Below, in pieces: positions 46,855 to 57,975 of a stretch of DNA of 64,000 bases (position 1 is its first letter; every line of letters begins with the position of its first letter). The notes below the pieces were generated by a model, which was not told where the DNA came from, did not search any database, and worked only from the letters and a program-made list of their open reading frames with translations. This stretch comes from Rhynchopus euleeides (Eukaryota; Euglenozoa; Diplonemea; Diplonemida; Diplonemidae). The DNA lies in the NCBI GenBank assembly GCA_963210315.1, contig OY723313.1, positions 1,612,001 through 1,676,000 on the forward strand, in the 5' to 3' direction. The position numbers and the translations under genes are program-made.

Positions 46855-48387
46855 ATGCGTGCAGCACTCTTCACGTCATGCGTCGTGCTGGCGGCTGCGC
46901 AGCAGCCTCCGGTGCAGGGCAACGGGACTGATCCTGCGGGATCAGGGGGCTCGTGGCCTGCCTCGGGCGGGTCGAACAACACCATGCCTGACCCGACTGT
47001 CAACGGTACCGGCAACACGGGATCCTGGAACACAACTACACCCATGCCGTGGACGTACACCCCGTCGAACGGGTCTTACCCGTGGAACACGACTGCACCC
47101 ATGCCGTGGACGTACGCACCGTCGAACGGGTCTTACCCATGGAACACGACTGCACCCATGCCGTGGACGTACGCCCCGTCGAACGGGTCTTACCCGTGGA
47201 ACACAACTGCGCCCATGCCGTGGACGTACACACCGTCGAACGGTTCGTACCCGTGGAACACGACTGCACCCATGCCGTGGACGTACACGCCTTCGAACGG
47301 TTCGTACCCGTGGAACACCACCTACCCTGGCAGCTCGGGTGTGCCGGTGCCGACCACTGACCGCAACGCACAGCAGCGCCTCTGCCTGGCGGAGGAGCAG
47401 GCCGGTCTCTTTGCCAACGCGACCAGTTTCTCTGGGCAGTGCTGCAGCCTGTTCGACATCGGGTGCCCTGCCCCCTACCAGTGCTTCGCGTCTCCCTCGA
47501 CGACGTGGGGCTCCGCACAGGAGGCATGGTGCTGCCGTACGAAGGACACGGGGTGTGCACAGACGTGCGACGTCGATGCGGCGCTGATGGGGACGAGGCA
47601 GCGCGAGTACTGCTGCGACCGCAAGGGTGTGGCGTGCAGCGACGCGTGGCAGGCGGAGCAGGCACGTCTGGACGAGGCGCGCGAGGCAGAGGAGCACGCT
47701 GCTGGGGTGGCACGGCGTGACCTGCAGCTGAAGGTGGAAGGGCTGCTGTCGGAGCTCGTGGCCAACCCCAAGAAGGTGCTGCGCCGTCTGCGCTGGGCGC
47801 TGCTGGCGGCGTCGGCACTGCTGCAGCAGGACCCCACCCGCCTCGTCGTGCGGGGGTTCGGGGCGAAGGCCAACAGCACACACGTGCCTGTGCCGCACGG
47901 GTGGAACATGGAGCTGCTGGCGGAGGAGCGTGCCGCCGTGCAGCAGTGGCTGCCGTCTGCAGGGCGCGGCGCCTCTGCGCTTGCCGAGGTGGCGCAGCAG
48001 GACGAGCTGTACGTCGACTACGCGGTGACCGGCACGTCGGAGGCCGCGGTTGCGAAGGCCGTGCAGCAGATCGACGCGCAGGCGCAGACAGGCTCGCTCG
48101 GTGGCAAGGCTGGCCCCGAGGTGCGCACCCTGGGAGCGTCGCAGCAGGTGAAGCCCCCCACTGCCGACAGCTCATCCTCCTCCGACAAGGGGTGGGTGTG
48201 GGCGCTGGTCGGCGTGCTCGGGGCGCTGTGCGTGGGTGCCGGGATCGCGGCCGTGGTGGTGCATCAGCGCCGCACACACAGCGAGATGTCCATCCACGAG
48301 GTGCTGTGCGAGGTGGAGTGCACGGACGTGCAGAAGGAGGAGCCGGAGTACGTGTCCACCCCGTCCACCGCAGCTGACCGTGTGTAA
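46855..48387 (+). CDS. Secreted/type I membrane glycoprotein with 19-aa repeats (510 aa)
   Basis: A single exon. MRAALFTSCVVLAAAQ is a cleavable signal peptide and a Gly/Ser/Asn-rich stretch follows. Residues about 58-152 are five tandem copies of WNTTAPMPWTYTPSNGSYP with only T/A changes, each with two N-glycosylation sequons (NTT, NGS). A Cys-rich region at about 165-265 contains CC pairs (QCCSLF, WCCRTKD, YCCDRKG). Residues about 285-420 resemble a SEA-like extracellular fold (TRLVVRGFGAKANS, LYVDYAVTGTSEAAVAKAV). A Ser-rich stalk leads to a transmembrane helix at about 446-469 (WVWALVGVLGALCVGAGIAA) and a 42-residue acidic cytoplasmic tail. It is probably a cell-surface or flagellar-membrane protein. 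The frame is open upstream to 46684, but this Met starts the signal peptide and is 4 nt after an AG. Confidence 0.88.
   Translation: MRAALFTSCVVLAAAQQPPVQGNGTDPAGSGGSWPASGGSNNTMPDPTVNGTGNTGSWNTTTPMPWTYTPSNGSYPWNTTAPMPWTYAPSNGSYPWNTTAPMPWTYAPSNGSYPWNTTAPMPWTYTPSNGSYPWNTTAPMPWTYTPSNGSYPWNTTYPGSSGVPVPTTDRNAQQRLCLAEEQAGLFANATSFSGQCCSLFDIGCPAPYQCFASPSTTWGSAQEAWCCRTKDTGCAQTCDVDAALMGTRQREYCCDRKGVACSDAWQAEQARLDEAREAEEHAAGVARRDLQLKVEGLLSELVANPKKVLRRLRWALLAASALLQQDPTRLVVRGFGAKANSTHVPVPHGWNMELLAEERAAVQQWLPSAGRGASALAEVAQQDELYVDYAVTGTSEAAVAKAVQQIDAQAQTGSLGGKAGPEVRTLGASQQVKPPTADSSSSSDKGWVWALVGVLGALCVGAGIAAVVVHQRRTHSEMSIHEVLCEVECTDVQKEEPEYVSTPSTAADRV
47026..47310 (+). repeat. Five 57-bp coding tandem repeats
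   Basis: Units start at 47026, 47083, 47140, 47197 and 47254. Nucleotide identity between units is very high, including synonymous sites, indicating recent expansion or homogenisation. A truncated sixth unit begins WNTTYPG. Confidence 0.95.
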
Positions 48388-49950
48388 CGCTACACCGCCT
48401 CACATCACCTCTGTGCAACACGAACATCAGCGGTTATGACCGTTATCCCCAATGGCCCCAGATGTTGGCTCACTGCCCACTACCGATACCAGTGCGCGAG
48501 TGCAGAGTGTCACAGACGACGCCAGCAACTCTCGTGTGCAGTCAGTGTACAGCAGTGCGATCGCATCAGGGCAGTCAGGCACATCCTGCTCTGACCACAA
48601 ACAACACCGTGTGCATGTGTGTTTCATATCATATTATCGCCTGCCGTATTCTCCCTCCCTCTGCTGCTGCCCTGCCGCGGCTCTCTCTGCTGCACACGGC
48701 AAGGCCTGCAGCCCTGCCTGCGTCTGCCCTGCTCTCACCGACACGGCGACGCACAGATAGACCCATCACTCTCCACCACCCCCGCCCCACCACGCTCGCA
48801 CGTCGCAGTGCCTCAGGCCTCTCTGCCTCGACTGCATTGCACGAACGCCACGGCCCGTGGGGCAGCGCTGATCTCAATACTCTTCCTCTCTTCCCACATG
48901 CGTCATCATGCCTGTCTGCATGCCCACCTGGTCCGGAATTCACGGGCTGTCGGGTGGGGTGGAGGGCAGGTGCTCTTTTTGTTGCTTTGCTTGACCCGTT
49001 CATACCGTTGTGTGTGCGTGTGTGGTTATAAAGTTTTAAGGCGGTGTCGCCCTGCACGGGCAGTAGCACCTCCCCTTCAGTATCGCACTCCCGAAGGATT
49101 CCCCAACACGACGTGACACCGGTTTCGACGCGTACTCTTCGTACCCCTCCCCCCGGCCGCGTCTCTTCAGCGAAGAACCGGGGATAATCGGACCAGGGCT
49201 AGCTAAACCCTGGTGGTGTCACGGGTGGGGTTGGAGAGGGAGAAAAAGGAAGAAATGAAGTTGCGAAAAAGTCAAACACTGACACGTGAAATCAATAAAA
49301 AGGGTGGTATATATCGCCCCCTTGCTGCGACGTAGACACTAAAGAGTCAGGCCGCTTCAAGAGTCTTGAGGGCTTGAAGGAAGAAGCAGGTTGCTGATGA
49401 GTCTCAGGAGCAGGCACCTTTTGTCCGCCCACATGACCTTCGCCCGAAGGCGAACCTCGTCCAGCTTGGCTCGATCGCCACAGAGAAGGGGATCATTCTC
49501 CACTGTGGTGAACATCTTAAAAACCGAGGGTGCAGAGGTGGGGCAGCCCGCTGGTGCGACAGCAGACCGCCCCCGGATAGCTATAACTAGTGCATAGGAA
49601 GAATACGACGGCACACGCAACAGATGCCGAAGGCACAACGGCGGGTCACTTTTAACCACCAGAGGAGTGGCACTCCCGAGGGTGTGTGTGCGTGTGTGTT
49701 TTTGCGAACTGTGCCTTCACACCGCACTGACCGGCACAACACACTGCCCCTTTTAATCTGGCCACCTCCCGTTCCGACCCACCGTCGCGCTGGCCTGGGC
49801 ATTGGCCCGTCAGCGGATGCGATACCCTGGTGGGATTTTGCGGTGACAAACACAACCCCCGGGAGTTTCCCTCTGAAAGCCCCACCCCCTCTGGCCCTCC
49901 CACCCCACCCGAGCAGCCCCGTCTACCCCCTTGTGCATTCGGCAGGCAAT
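48388..49950. other. Intergenic with a dispersed repeat
   Basis: No gene was seen. The 93-bp repeat copy 2 lies at 49012-49104. The end is pyrimidine-rich (CCCGTCTACCCCCTTGTG) before CGGCAG and the next ATG. Confidence 0.5.
49012..49104. repeat. 93-bp dispersed repeat, copy 2
   Basis: Matches 10246-10338 almost base for base, from GTGTGCGTGTGTGGTTAT to GAAGGATTCCCC. Confidence 0.8.
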
Positions 49951-51792
49951 ATGCGAACCACAGCAGCCCAAGCGCTGCCACCACCACCACCACCGTCACA
50001 GAGCCTGCAGGGCAACACACGGCGCTCCGACCCGAAGGGTGAGTGTCCTGTGCATACCCCCAGGCCACCGCCGCCCTGCAGTGGAGGCTGCACCGGGCAG
50101 CAGGGGCTGTCGCCGGTGTTGAGTCTCTCGGGATGGGTGCGGATGATGGGCCGCTGGAGGTGCCGCGGATGATTCCTTTTGAGCCTGGGACCTATAGGGC
50201 TGACCAGCAGCGCCTCTCCCAGGTATGGTGAGAAGATGGAGGAGAAGCGGAGAGTGGCACAGTGTGTTGTTGTGGGGAGGGGGGTCTGTCGGGATAGCAA
50301 CCGTCCCCCCACCCCCCTCATGCGGTTTCCCCCTAACACGCTGCCCCAAGGAATATTGTTTTGCTGTAACCTGCCAGGTCACGGTAAAAAAGACTGTTGG
50401 CAGCACAGGCGCACAAACAAAAACGGGATATCACAGGAGGTGGCACACATACCCCCCCACCCACATCCTTCTTCTGCAGGTGATGGCGGATCTGAGCGGC
50501 AAGCCTGTTGACAACACCGTGAAGTGTGAGTTCCCTTCCTCTGAGGTGGACCCGAGGTTCTGGTCTATTTTCACGGAGCAGGCCCGGCTGGACCGCTCTG
50601 CGCGGCGCGGCAAACAGTTCCGCATCCCGTATGAGGGGCAGGCGCCGATCGACGCAAACATCAAGTGGGTCACGGCGTACCGGGAGTGCCTCAACGAGGT
50701 GAACTGCTTCGAGTTCCTCGTCACAACCCCGTCGGCAAAATACAAATTCCGCACCGGTGAAGGCTTCTTTCAGAGCCTCTCATCCCTCAAAGGGTATGCC
50801 CACTAACGGCATTCGTCATGTCACGTCTTAACGGACACCCCCTCCCCCACACACCGCTTTTGTCAACCGGGAGGGACGGGGTGGGGGATCGGTGGGGTGA
50901 CATGGGCGTTTGCAGGCGTGGTGCATCGGTGTGCCGCGGCAGGACTTATGTACGCGATTGTTGTGCATGCCGCATGGCATAGTTTCTCCTTCATAGCCGC
51001 CTTCCCTGCCCTCGAGTCGGCCCCTCTGCAGCCTTCAAACCCACACCCACACAGGGCGCGGCAGAACACCCAGCCTCTCCAGGTCGATGTGACCCACCAC
51101 GTCCCCGGGTGGGCCGATGCGGTGACGGAGTCCTTCGAAATGGCGGTCCCCCTGTGGAACCAACAGGTGCGCGAGTGGAACCTCCTTGTCGATGACACGA
51201 AGGATCCGAGCGACCGGCTGGTATGACCCGCCCCCCCACCCCCAAGCAGCTCTCGCCACACACAGCCGGCCTTCCCCTCCCCTCCCTACATCAACACACA
51301 TGCTGCGCTATTGTCTCATGCCCCCCTGCCTCATGTCTGCCACTTCATCCACACCTGCAGCCCCCACCGAGCGAAACGACGCTGCACGAATCACGAGGGT
51401 CGTTGCGCCGATCGCACGCTGCGAGCAGCGACCCAGGCAGGCTGGAGCAGGTCTGTGTCTGCGTGCACCATTCGCCTGACCGCCTGCGGAAGTCCCTGGG
51501 CTGGGCGATGGCCTCTACATTTCAGGCGCAGCGCCGGCTGCACTACAGCCTGCTGCAGCGGGATGCCTTCACAACCGAGTCGGCTGTGGAGGAGCTGGAC
51601 AGCCTCAACGCCTTCGACAGGGTGGTGGACCTCCTGGAGTACTGCTTCCCACACGTCCTGCGCGACGAGCTGCACGCGAGCTACCAGCACTACATCCAGC
51701 AGGTGCTCGACGACCCCCTTTCCCGGGGCAGGCCAGGGGACAAGCAGCCTCTCCCCTCCACGTGGCCACCCCCGACCCGCACCCTCTTCTAG
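49951..51792 (+). CDS. Unknown protein, five exons (about 373 aa)
   Basis: Exons about 49951-50038, 50101-50222, 50480-50793, 51055-51220 and 51361-51792. Introns 2-4 start GTATG and join in phase. Intron 1 (GTGAGT..GGGCAG) is the only in-phase solution I found and is weak; the gene may instead start at ATG 50133. The N-terminus is Pro-rich (ALPPPPPPSQS). The centre (about 70-230) is a globular alpha/beta region with FWSIFTEQARLDRSARRGKQF, IKWVTAYRECLNEVNCFEFL and VPLWNQQVREWNLLVDD. The last exon has an Arg/Ser-rich linker, then helices (LHYSLLQRDAF, AFDRVVDLLEYCFPHVLRDEL) and a Pro-rich end. No family was recognised and no signal peptide or membrane span is present. Confidence 0.7.
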
Positions 51793-54700
51793 GGAGGTTG
51801 TGCGCTGAGGCTGCAGACCCCATCCCCACGCGTGGGTGTGGCGGAGGGGGATTCTGGACACTGTCTCGCTGGTCACACTGTGTGGTGTAGTGCCTGAGTG
51901 GAGTGGCAGGCACGAGAAGAGAGCAAAGCCCCGCGATGGCATGATCTCTGTCATGCCCGAGAGTGAATCGGGGCACTCCCTGGCACTGTGTGGCGTGGTC
52001 AGAGCGTGGCACTGGTTGAAGCAGCCAGGCGAGGCTCTGCGTTGCAGCACCCTGCAAACCCGCAAAAGGCCCTGCCCGGGAGGGCCTTCGCTCTGTGCCA
52101 CTTTGCAGCCAGACGGTTGTGAGGCGTCTCACCTTGTCTCACTTCTCTGCAATTCTGGGCGAAAGGCTTCCTTCCCCTTGGGCCTGGGGTCTTCCCTGAT
52201 GCGGGCGCGGGGGAGACAGGGGTGGTGGCGGTACAGCTCTGGCAATACGTTTCCTCGTTGGAAGGATGAGTTTGGGTGGGTTGGCTCGAGGCGTCCTTCC
52301 CAGAAGGCTTGGGTGTCGGGTCCTCACCTCACAGAAGGTTCGCAGTTCGCAGTGCTGCCCAACCCGAGTGGTGGCCCGGAGTGGGGTTTGCGCTGCGGTG
52401 TGGTTAACGTGTGTATGGTATTGTGTCGTGTGTTGTGTTGTCCACAGCTTCTCATTTTGTGTGGGGTTTCTTATTGTATTTGCGCTAACTAAATCCCTTG
52501 GAAGACTTTTGGCAGCGCATGTGTTCGCTCATGTACCCCCCACCAGGGAAACCAAACGGCTCACAACCAAAAGGACCACCTGATGCCGCCTGCGTCGGAC
52601 GTGGCGGTCTTTGATACCATCGATCCCTGTTTGTCTGGGGAGGATGCGACAATCTGGGTTCAAACATGCGAGGCAGCATCAAGAGTGGTCCAGAGAGTGG
52701 TGTTGGTGCTGGTCATGCTGCGACACGTTGTCAAGAAGTGAGCCAATCTCTTGTGAGTGAGCACGAACGTGCTCTGCACACCAGCCCCACCCCCACCAGG
52801 CTGAGCATGTTTCTCAGAGGGTTGTCTGCACAAAGTACAGCGCAACGTTACGAACCACCGAGGGAGCGGTTGTAACTGAAAAGAGACTTTTTCCGAATAT
52901 AAATCGACAGGCCATGAGCCGACACCAGAGGGGAGCCGCAGGTCTGCCCTTGGCTGGAGTACCGACCGCACGCACACTCGTATTTGTTCTCGTATACGTG
53001 ATGTCCCTTCTTGGATATTCCTAATTTCATTCCATTCCTCCCGCCACACGCAGCGTCATTCTTAGCGTGAAGCTTCCCCCTCTGAACGAAACGGTGATGT
53101 GCTTGAAGGTATTTCCAGGCTGCCTCACGCAGTCGGTCCCTGCAAGCTTTCTCCACCAGCATTGCAATTGGGCTCTCGCCCCCGTGTGTCAGATGACCTT
53201 CGGTCCCATGGCGTCGCGCTCGATCCAGTCGATTTTTCTGTCCGTGTCTCATTTTGTTTGCCGGCCCCAGCCAATAACCCGTGATTGTTTGTTTCAACAC
53301 ATGCAGCAGGGGAGGAAAGTGAGTGTTGCTGTGCCGTTTGCTCAGCACCTCACGTGGCGTGTGTGCGTGGCAGGTATCGTATCAAGAGCTCCAGGTGCTC
53401 AGTGTGTCGTCACTGCTACAAAGATTCACGTGTGTATTGTGGAGGTGTCACAGAAATGAAAATGGGGCAAGTGATGTGGTGCTGCCCTTGCTGCAGGTGT
53501 GGTGCACGTGATGCGCCCCTCCTGTGCCCTCTGCCCCCAACAGAAGATAGAATCTTGGCAAAAACCAGCCAAAATATAACACAACACACACGGCAACGGC
53601 TGGCACTCATCCAGCCCGCACACACTCCACTCAACACACATCAAAAGTGTCATCTTTGTACACACTGGGAAGCCAGGTCTGCCAAATCGTCGGCCAAGAC
53701 GGGGCATTCCCACCACCCGGTCCCCCCCTCACCCGGTCCTTCGTACGCCTTCCTCCCTTCCGGGGTTTTGCCTGTTTCCACAGGGCGAAGGGGGGGTGGA
53801 GGGGGGGGAAAGGAGTGCCAGGGATGCGGGTGTTACAGATATGGGCGCATGAGTTGATACAGCACCATCTTACCGTGTCACAGGGCGAAGAGCCGCTGGG
53901 GGGGGTGGGGTGGGGTGGGTTCGCTCCAGAACATGGGAACAGAACGAGCGAGATATTATATGCAGCGAGAGGGGGTCTCCCACAACCTATACTATTGGAG
54001 TGACTCAGTGGAGTTGAGTCACTCCGCGTGGTGGTCAAGCCCACACACAGTCTTGGCACACCCCTTTTGATGTTTTTTGACACACTATTTTTTTTATTTG
54101 ACACGCTTCGACACCGGCGAAAAGGCACCCGCCAAACTATTCTCTCTTACTTTTCTATTCACACATGCAAACAAATGGCAGCGGCGCCCTGTCTGTGCGG
54201 AGAGTGTATTCTCTTCAGACAAACCCAGAAGGAAGGCCCAGGTGGTGGGGTGACGGTGTTGATCTTTGATACAGTTCAACCTCTCCCAGGTAACTGGCTT
54301 CTCCGTGGATTCGGCGTTTCTGCGAGAGCGGGTTGAGACGGCAGGTTGTTTTTTTCCCCCCAAGGTTGTTCGTGCCGCCAAAACGAAACTTACGGGGTTT
54401 TGTGGCCCCCGACGACCTCCCCGACAGACTTCCAAACAAAAAGAAAGACAGAACGAATCGAACACCCCCCCTCATTTGAAGAAGGCGGGGTGGGCCTTGC
54501 CACCCCGCGACTCCCCCAAACGCTTTACCCCTCCCCCCCAAAGCAATCATTTCAAGCATCGGACGGGGGGGGGCAGGTTGTGTGGCTATGTTGCTGCTCT
54601 TCGGCGACGTCTCTCTCTGCCGGCCAATACAGAGGGGTGTGTTTCTTCCCTTTTCCCTTTTCCCTTTCCACCCCCTTCCCTTCGCTCCGGTGTGGGTGGG

Positions 54701-55212
54701 TGGGTGGGTGAGGGGGAGCCCAAGCAATGGCTTGTCGGCAGGGAGGGCAAGCCTCCTCTGTGGAGGAAGGTCAGGGTGTAGGAGGCGTGCGGAGTGCGTG
54801 CCACTCTATGTATGGTTATAGATGCCAAAGCGCAGGGCGTGGGTCGCGTGATTTTTTGCCACTGTGCAACAGGCCCTGTTGCTGGGTCGGGTTCGGATGA
54901 TATTCGCAGTCGGCACACACACACACCTCACCCACCCCATCCCCACGCCCCACCCCCCATGTTGCAATGCAAATAGGAGGTGACACAAACAAGCTTCGGC
55001 AAAACATGCCACCGCGTGTGTGATCACCGCTGCACCACACCATCCCACCCTCAGATTATTATACCTTCCCTCAAACATACACATACACACGTCGTGATCC
55101 CCTTCTGCACACCCATCTTCACGTCCCCACTCCACACACACAGCGAAGCTGTTTGCTACCGCCACACCGATTCCCTCCTCACCTCGAGAAAGCGATCTTA
55201 TCTGTTGGGACA
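51793..55212. other. Intergenic 3.4 kb, no gene recognised
   Basis: One fairly long open frame (51836-52492) has no recognisable motif and lacks the codon bias of the neighbours. A perfect 11-bp-stem hairpin lies at 53997-54025. G-runs lie at about 53790-53806 and 54565-54572. The 3' end is C/CA-rich before the next gene. Confidence 0.5.
53997..54025. repeat. 11-bp-stem hairpin
   Basis: GGAGTGACTCA, loop GTGGAGT, then TGAGTCACTCC: a perfect stem with a 7-nt loop in gene-free DNA. Confidence 0.85.
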
Positions 55213-56604
55213 ATGGCCGTTGTGAAGGTGAAGGTGACGTGCGGGGGTGTGAAGAGGAGGTTTGCGGCGACGTCATACGAGCATCTGCACAAGACTGTCG
55301 ACAGCCTGTCGGGTGAGCGGTGCAACCTCCGCTGCCCCTCCGGCGAGCCCATCGACTCGCAGGAGGCTCTCGACCGCGCCTCCGCAGGCCTGAAGCCCAC
55401 AGACGCCCTCGCCATCGAGGCCACCAAGCTCGGCCTCCCCCTCGCCACACCGCCCGCAGCACCGCGCCCCACCTCCCCCACACGCAAGGAGAAGCTGGCG
55501 TGGATGGAGCAGCAGCTGGGGCACAGCCCTGAGGAGCTCCTGGCCGCAACCCCAGCCACAGCCACAGCCGCACCGCCACGCCACCACCACCACCCTGCCG
55601 CAGCCGCACGGGCCCCGCCCCGCCCTGCAGAGGTGTGGGACAGCGACACCTCAGAGGACGACACTGAAGAGGACTGCCTTGCCGGTGGTCGCGGTGCCCG
55701 CCGCACAGCCCTCCCGGTTCGCACCCTGCCTCAGAAGGTCGCGGCGTATCAGCAGAGGCGGCGGGAATGCCGCCAGCAGGGTGGAAGCCCGGCGGAGGCT
55801 GGCTCCAGAGTGGTGCCTGACACCACCACAACCACCACCACCACCGCAATGCGGGTGGGGGTGAAGGGCGGTGGTGTGGCAGACGCGTTGGATCAGGCGG
55901 CAGCCTCTGCCCAGAAGAAGAAGTATCAGCCGGAGGAGGCGGCGCCTGAAGCAGACACGGATGACGACTCGGAGGACGAGGAGGAGGAGGAGGAGGACGA
56001 AGAGGACGACTACGACGACCGCTACTTCGAGGAGGGCCCTCACGCCATGTGCCCCCCCACAGGGGGCAGCGACCCCCAACCCCACCACCTGCTGCACGGC
56101 GGTGTGGGGTGGGAGGCGGAGACGCTGCAGGAGCTGGGTGTGGGGGGGTATTACCCGGAGGGGCCCCTCGATTATGACGACGACGAGGATGACGTCGACG
56201 ACGACTCCAGCACCGACGGCAGCGAGGAGGCGTTCATCGAGGGGCCGTCCCCCACAGGCTGTGGGTATCTGCACAGCGAGGATGGCTGCGAGCCTCCCGT
56301 GGGCCCTGCGTTGGTGCACCTCCTGCTGCAGGAGAATGCGTCGCTGCGTCGGCAGCTGGATGAGGCTGCGGGAGGGAGGGGGTCCCGGAGGGGGTCGTGG
56401 TGTCGGCACCGCCCTGTCAGGTCGCTGTCGCAGCCGCCTCGGTCGCGCCCGTCGGATCTGCTTAGCGTGACAGTGAGCTTGCCGCCTTCCGTCAGCAGCC
56501 GTAGCATCCCTAGCCACGCGCAGAGCGCGCGCAGCGTGCGGAGTGTGCGCAGTATCAGCAGCCAGAATCCTTATGAGGAGATGTCGATGGCTGCCTACCT
56601 CTGA
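55213..56604 (+). CDS. Acidic low-complexity protein with N-terminal PB1-like region (463 aa)
   Basis: A single exon. Residues 1-70 (VVKVKVTCGGVKRRFAATSY, LRCPSGEPIDSQEALDRAS) have the spacing of a PB1 or other beta-grasp domain; this is a fold guess only. Then come Pro/Ala-rich sequence, a short His run near 118, an Arg/Gln helix and an Asp/Glu run at about 248-272 (DDDSEDEEEEEEDEEDD). A second acidic patch at about 318-340 and a Ser/Arg-rich C-terminus (RSVRSVRSISSQ) follow. The charge layout suggests a nuclear or scaffold protein. The frame is open to 55153 upstream; the chosen Met fits the domain start. The nearest AG is about 20 nt before the ATG, farther than in most neighbours. Confidence 0.82.
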   Translation: MAVVKVKVTCGGVKRRFAATSYEHLHKTVDSLSGERCNLRCPSGEPIDSQEALDRASAGLKPTDALAIEATKLGLPLATPPAAPRPTSPTRKEKLAWMEQQLGHSPEELLAATPATATAAPPRHHHHPAAAARAPPRPAEVWDSDTSEDDTEEDCLAGGRGARRTALPVRTLPQKVAAYQQRRRECRQQGGSPAEAGSRVVPDTTTTTTTTAMRVGVKGGGVADALDQAAASAQKKKYQPEEAAPEADTDDDSEDEEEEEEDEEDDYDDRYFEEGPHAMCPPTGGSDPQPHHLLHGGVGWEAETLQELGVGGYYPEGPLDYDDDEDDVDDDSSTDGSEEAFIEGPSPTGCGYLHSEDGCEPPVGPALVHLLLQENASLRRQLDEAAGGRGSRRGSWCRHRPVRSLSQPPRSRPSDLLSVTVSLPPSVSSRSIPSHAQSARSVRSVRSISSQNPYEEMSMAAYL

Positions 56605-56779
56605 GGCTTGTCTAGGGGGTTTTGGTGCCCCACAGCACGCAAAAACAGCTTCTCTCTTTGCGTTCCGGCCCCTAGCCTGCCGGTTGATGAAGAGTGGCGT
56701 GTTGTGCTGTGTAAAACAACTGTAAGAAAAACCGAATTGAAAAGCGTACCCTGTCCCCTTTTTTGTTGGGTGGATAAAT
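56605..56779. other. 3' flank of the acidic protein gene
   Basis: A short AT-richer stretch (AACTGTAAGAAAAACCG..), the likely 3' UTR. It ends in ATAAAT, the left target duplication of the next element. Confidence 0.45.
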
Positions 56780-57969
56780 CATAGATGTACCGCCCTTGGA
56801 AAAAAAAGGGCAAAAAGGGCGGGAAAAAAATTGGTCAAAAATGGCGTTTCGCCCGTGAAACTTTTCCTTAGCCCCTGAAACGCCCTTGAAACGCCCCTGG
56901 AAAAAAAAAGGGCGTTTCAGGGGCTCCTGAGGGGCGTTTCAGGGGCTCCTGAAGGGCGCCTCAGGGGCGTTTCAGGGGCGCCTCAGCCAAAAAAAAACAC
57001 AAGTCGTAGGGGGGCCCAACACCCCATATTCCCCCTTGTAGGACCAAAAAGTGCACGAAAGGGGTTAAAACGGCGTAATTCGTTGATTTTTTGCATTTCC
57101 CTGCATTTCCCAGCCAAAAATCGATTTTTTGGCTGGGCGAGGACAATGCGAAAATCGCGAAAAATCTGAAAAAATCGGATTTTTCACAGAGGCTCAAAAA
57201 CGTGTTTCTGGGTGCAAAATAGGCCCAGAAACAGGTATCTCGACGTTTTTGGGTGAATTTTCGGTGGTGTCGTCTTTTTGCGGCCAAAATTTATCGATTT
57301 CCTAAGGATTCTGAATCTGTGAGAAATGAGAGCCGGCGGCCGCACTCAGAACCTCCACTGAACAGCCCATTCCCCTGACCCCAGCCCTGGCCCATGTATG
57401 TTTTCTCATTATTGTTATAACAGTTGATACAATACACTAGCTCGGCAAATGCCTGGAGCCCCACCGGGAAGGTGTGTGTCGACATATAGCTCGGCACACG
57501 CCTGAAGCGCCACCGTGACGACATGTTCGTCTCTGCTGAAGCACTCCTACACAGGGGGGCTTCCGGTTCCTGTCCATGCAGAGGTTCTCAAAGCAGATAA
57601 TGCCGAGACCTGTGGTGCGCTCTCGTTTGTTGATCCAGAGACCAAAAATGTGGAACGGCATGCTGCCCGTTCACTCATTTTTGCCTTGGGAGACACCCAC
57701 TTGCCAAGGCGTTCGCTGCCGTGCGCCACGTGGCGCAAGGCACCTCAGTGTGCCCAAATAAAGTCCAGTAGCCCACCCAGAAAACCCCCATTTTCCCGCC
57801 CCTGACCCGCCCTTTTTTGAGGAACGCCCTTTTTTTTCGGCCATTTTTCGCCCTTTTTGCCCGTTTTTAAGCGGTAGATTCGCCCCTCAGGAGCCCTTTT
57901 TCGAAAAAGGGCGAAGTGCCCCTGGGGCGCCCTTTTTGCCCTTTTTTTTCCAAGGGCGGTACATCTATG
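56780..57969. mobile_element. TIR element F (1.19 kb)
   Basis: The left end is CATAGATGTACCGCCC then TTGGAAAAAAAAGGGC; the right end is its reverse complement over about 42 bp (..GGGCGGTACATCTATG). It is flanked by the 6-bp direct repeat ATAAAT (56774-56779 and 57970-57975). The left interior has tandem GGGCGTTTCAGGGGCTCCTG units. There is no transposase frame. Its CATAG terminus and 6-bp duplication resemble element A, although the rest of the sequence differs. Confidence 0.82.
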
Positions 57970-57975
57970 ATAAAT

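Noticed and set aside
47036-48427. 463-residue minus-strand frame over the surface glycoprotein gene
   Set aside because: It mirrors the + strand repeats and has no independent signal peptide or domain.
51836-52492. 218-residue frame after the gene at 49951
   Set aside because: No motif, unusual Trp/Cys/Gly content, no splice or acceptor context and no continuity with the preceding gene.
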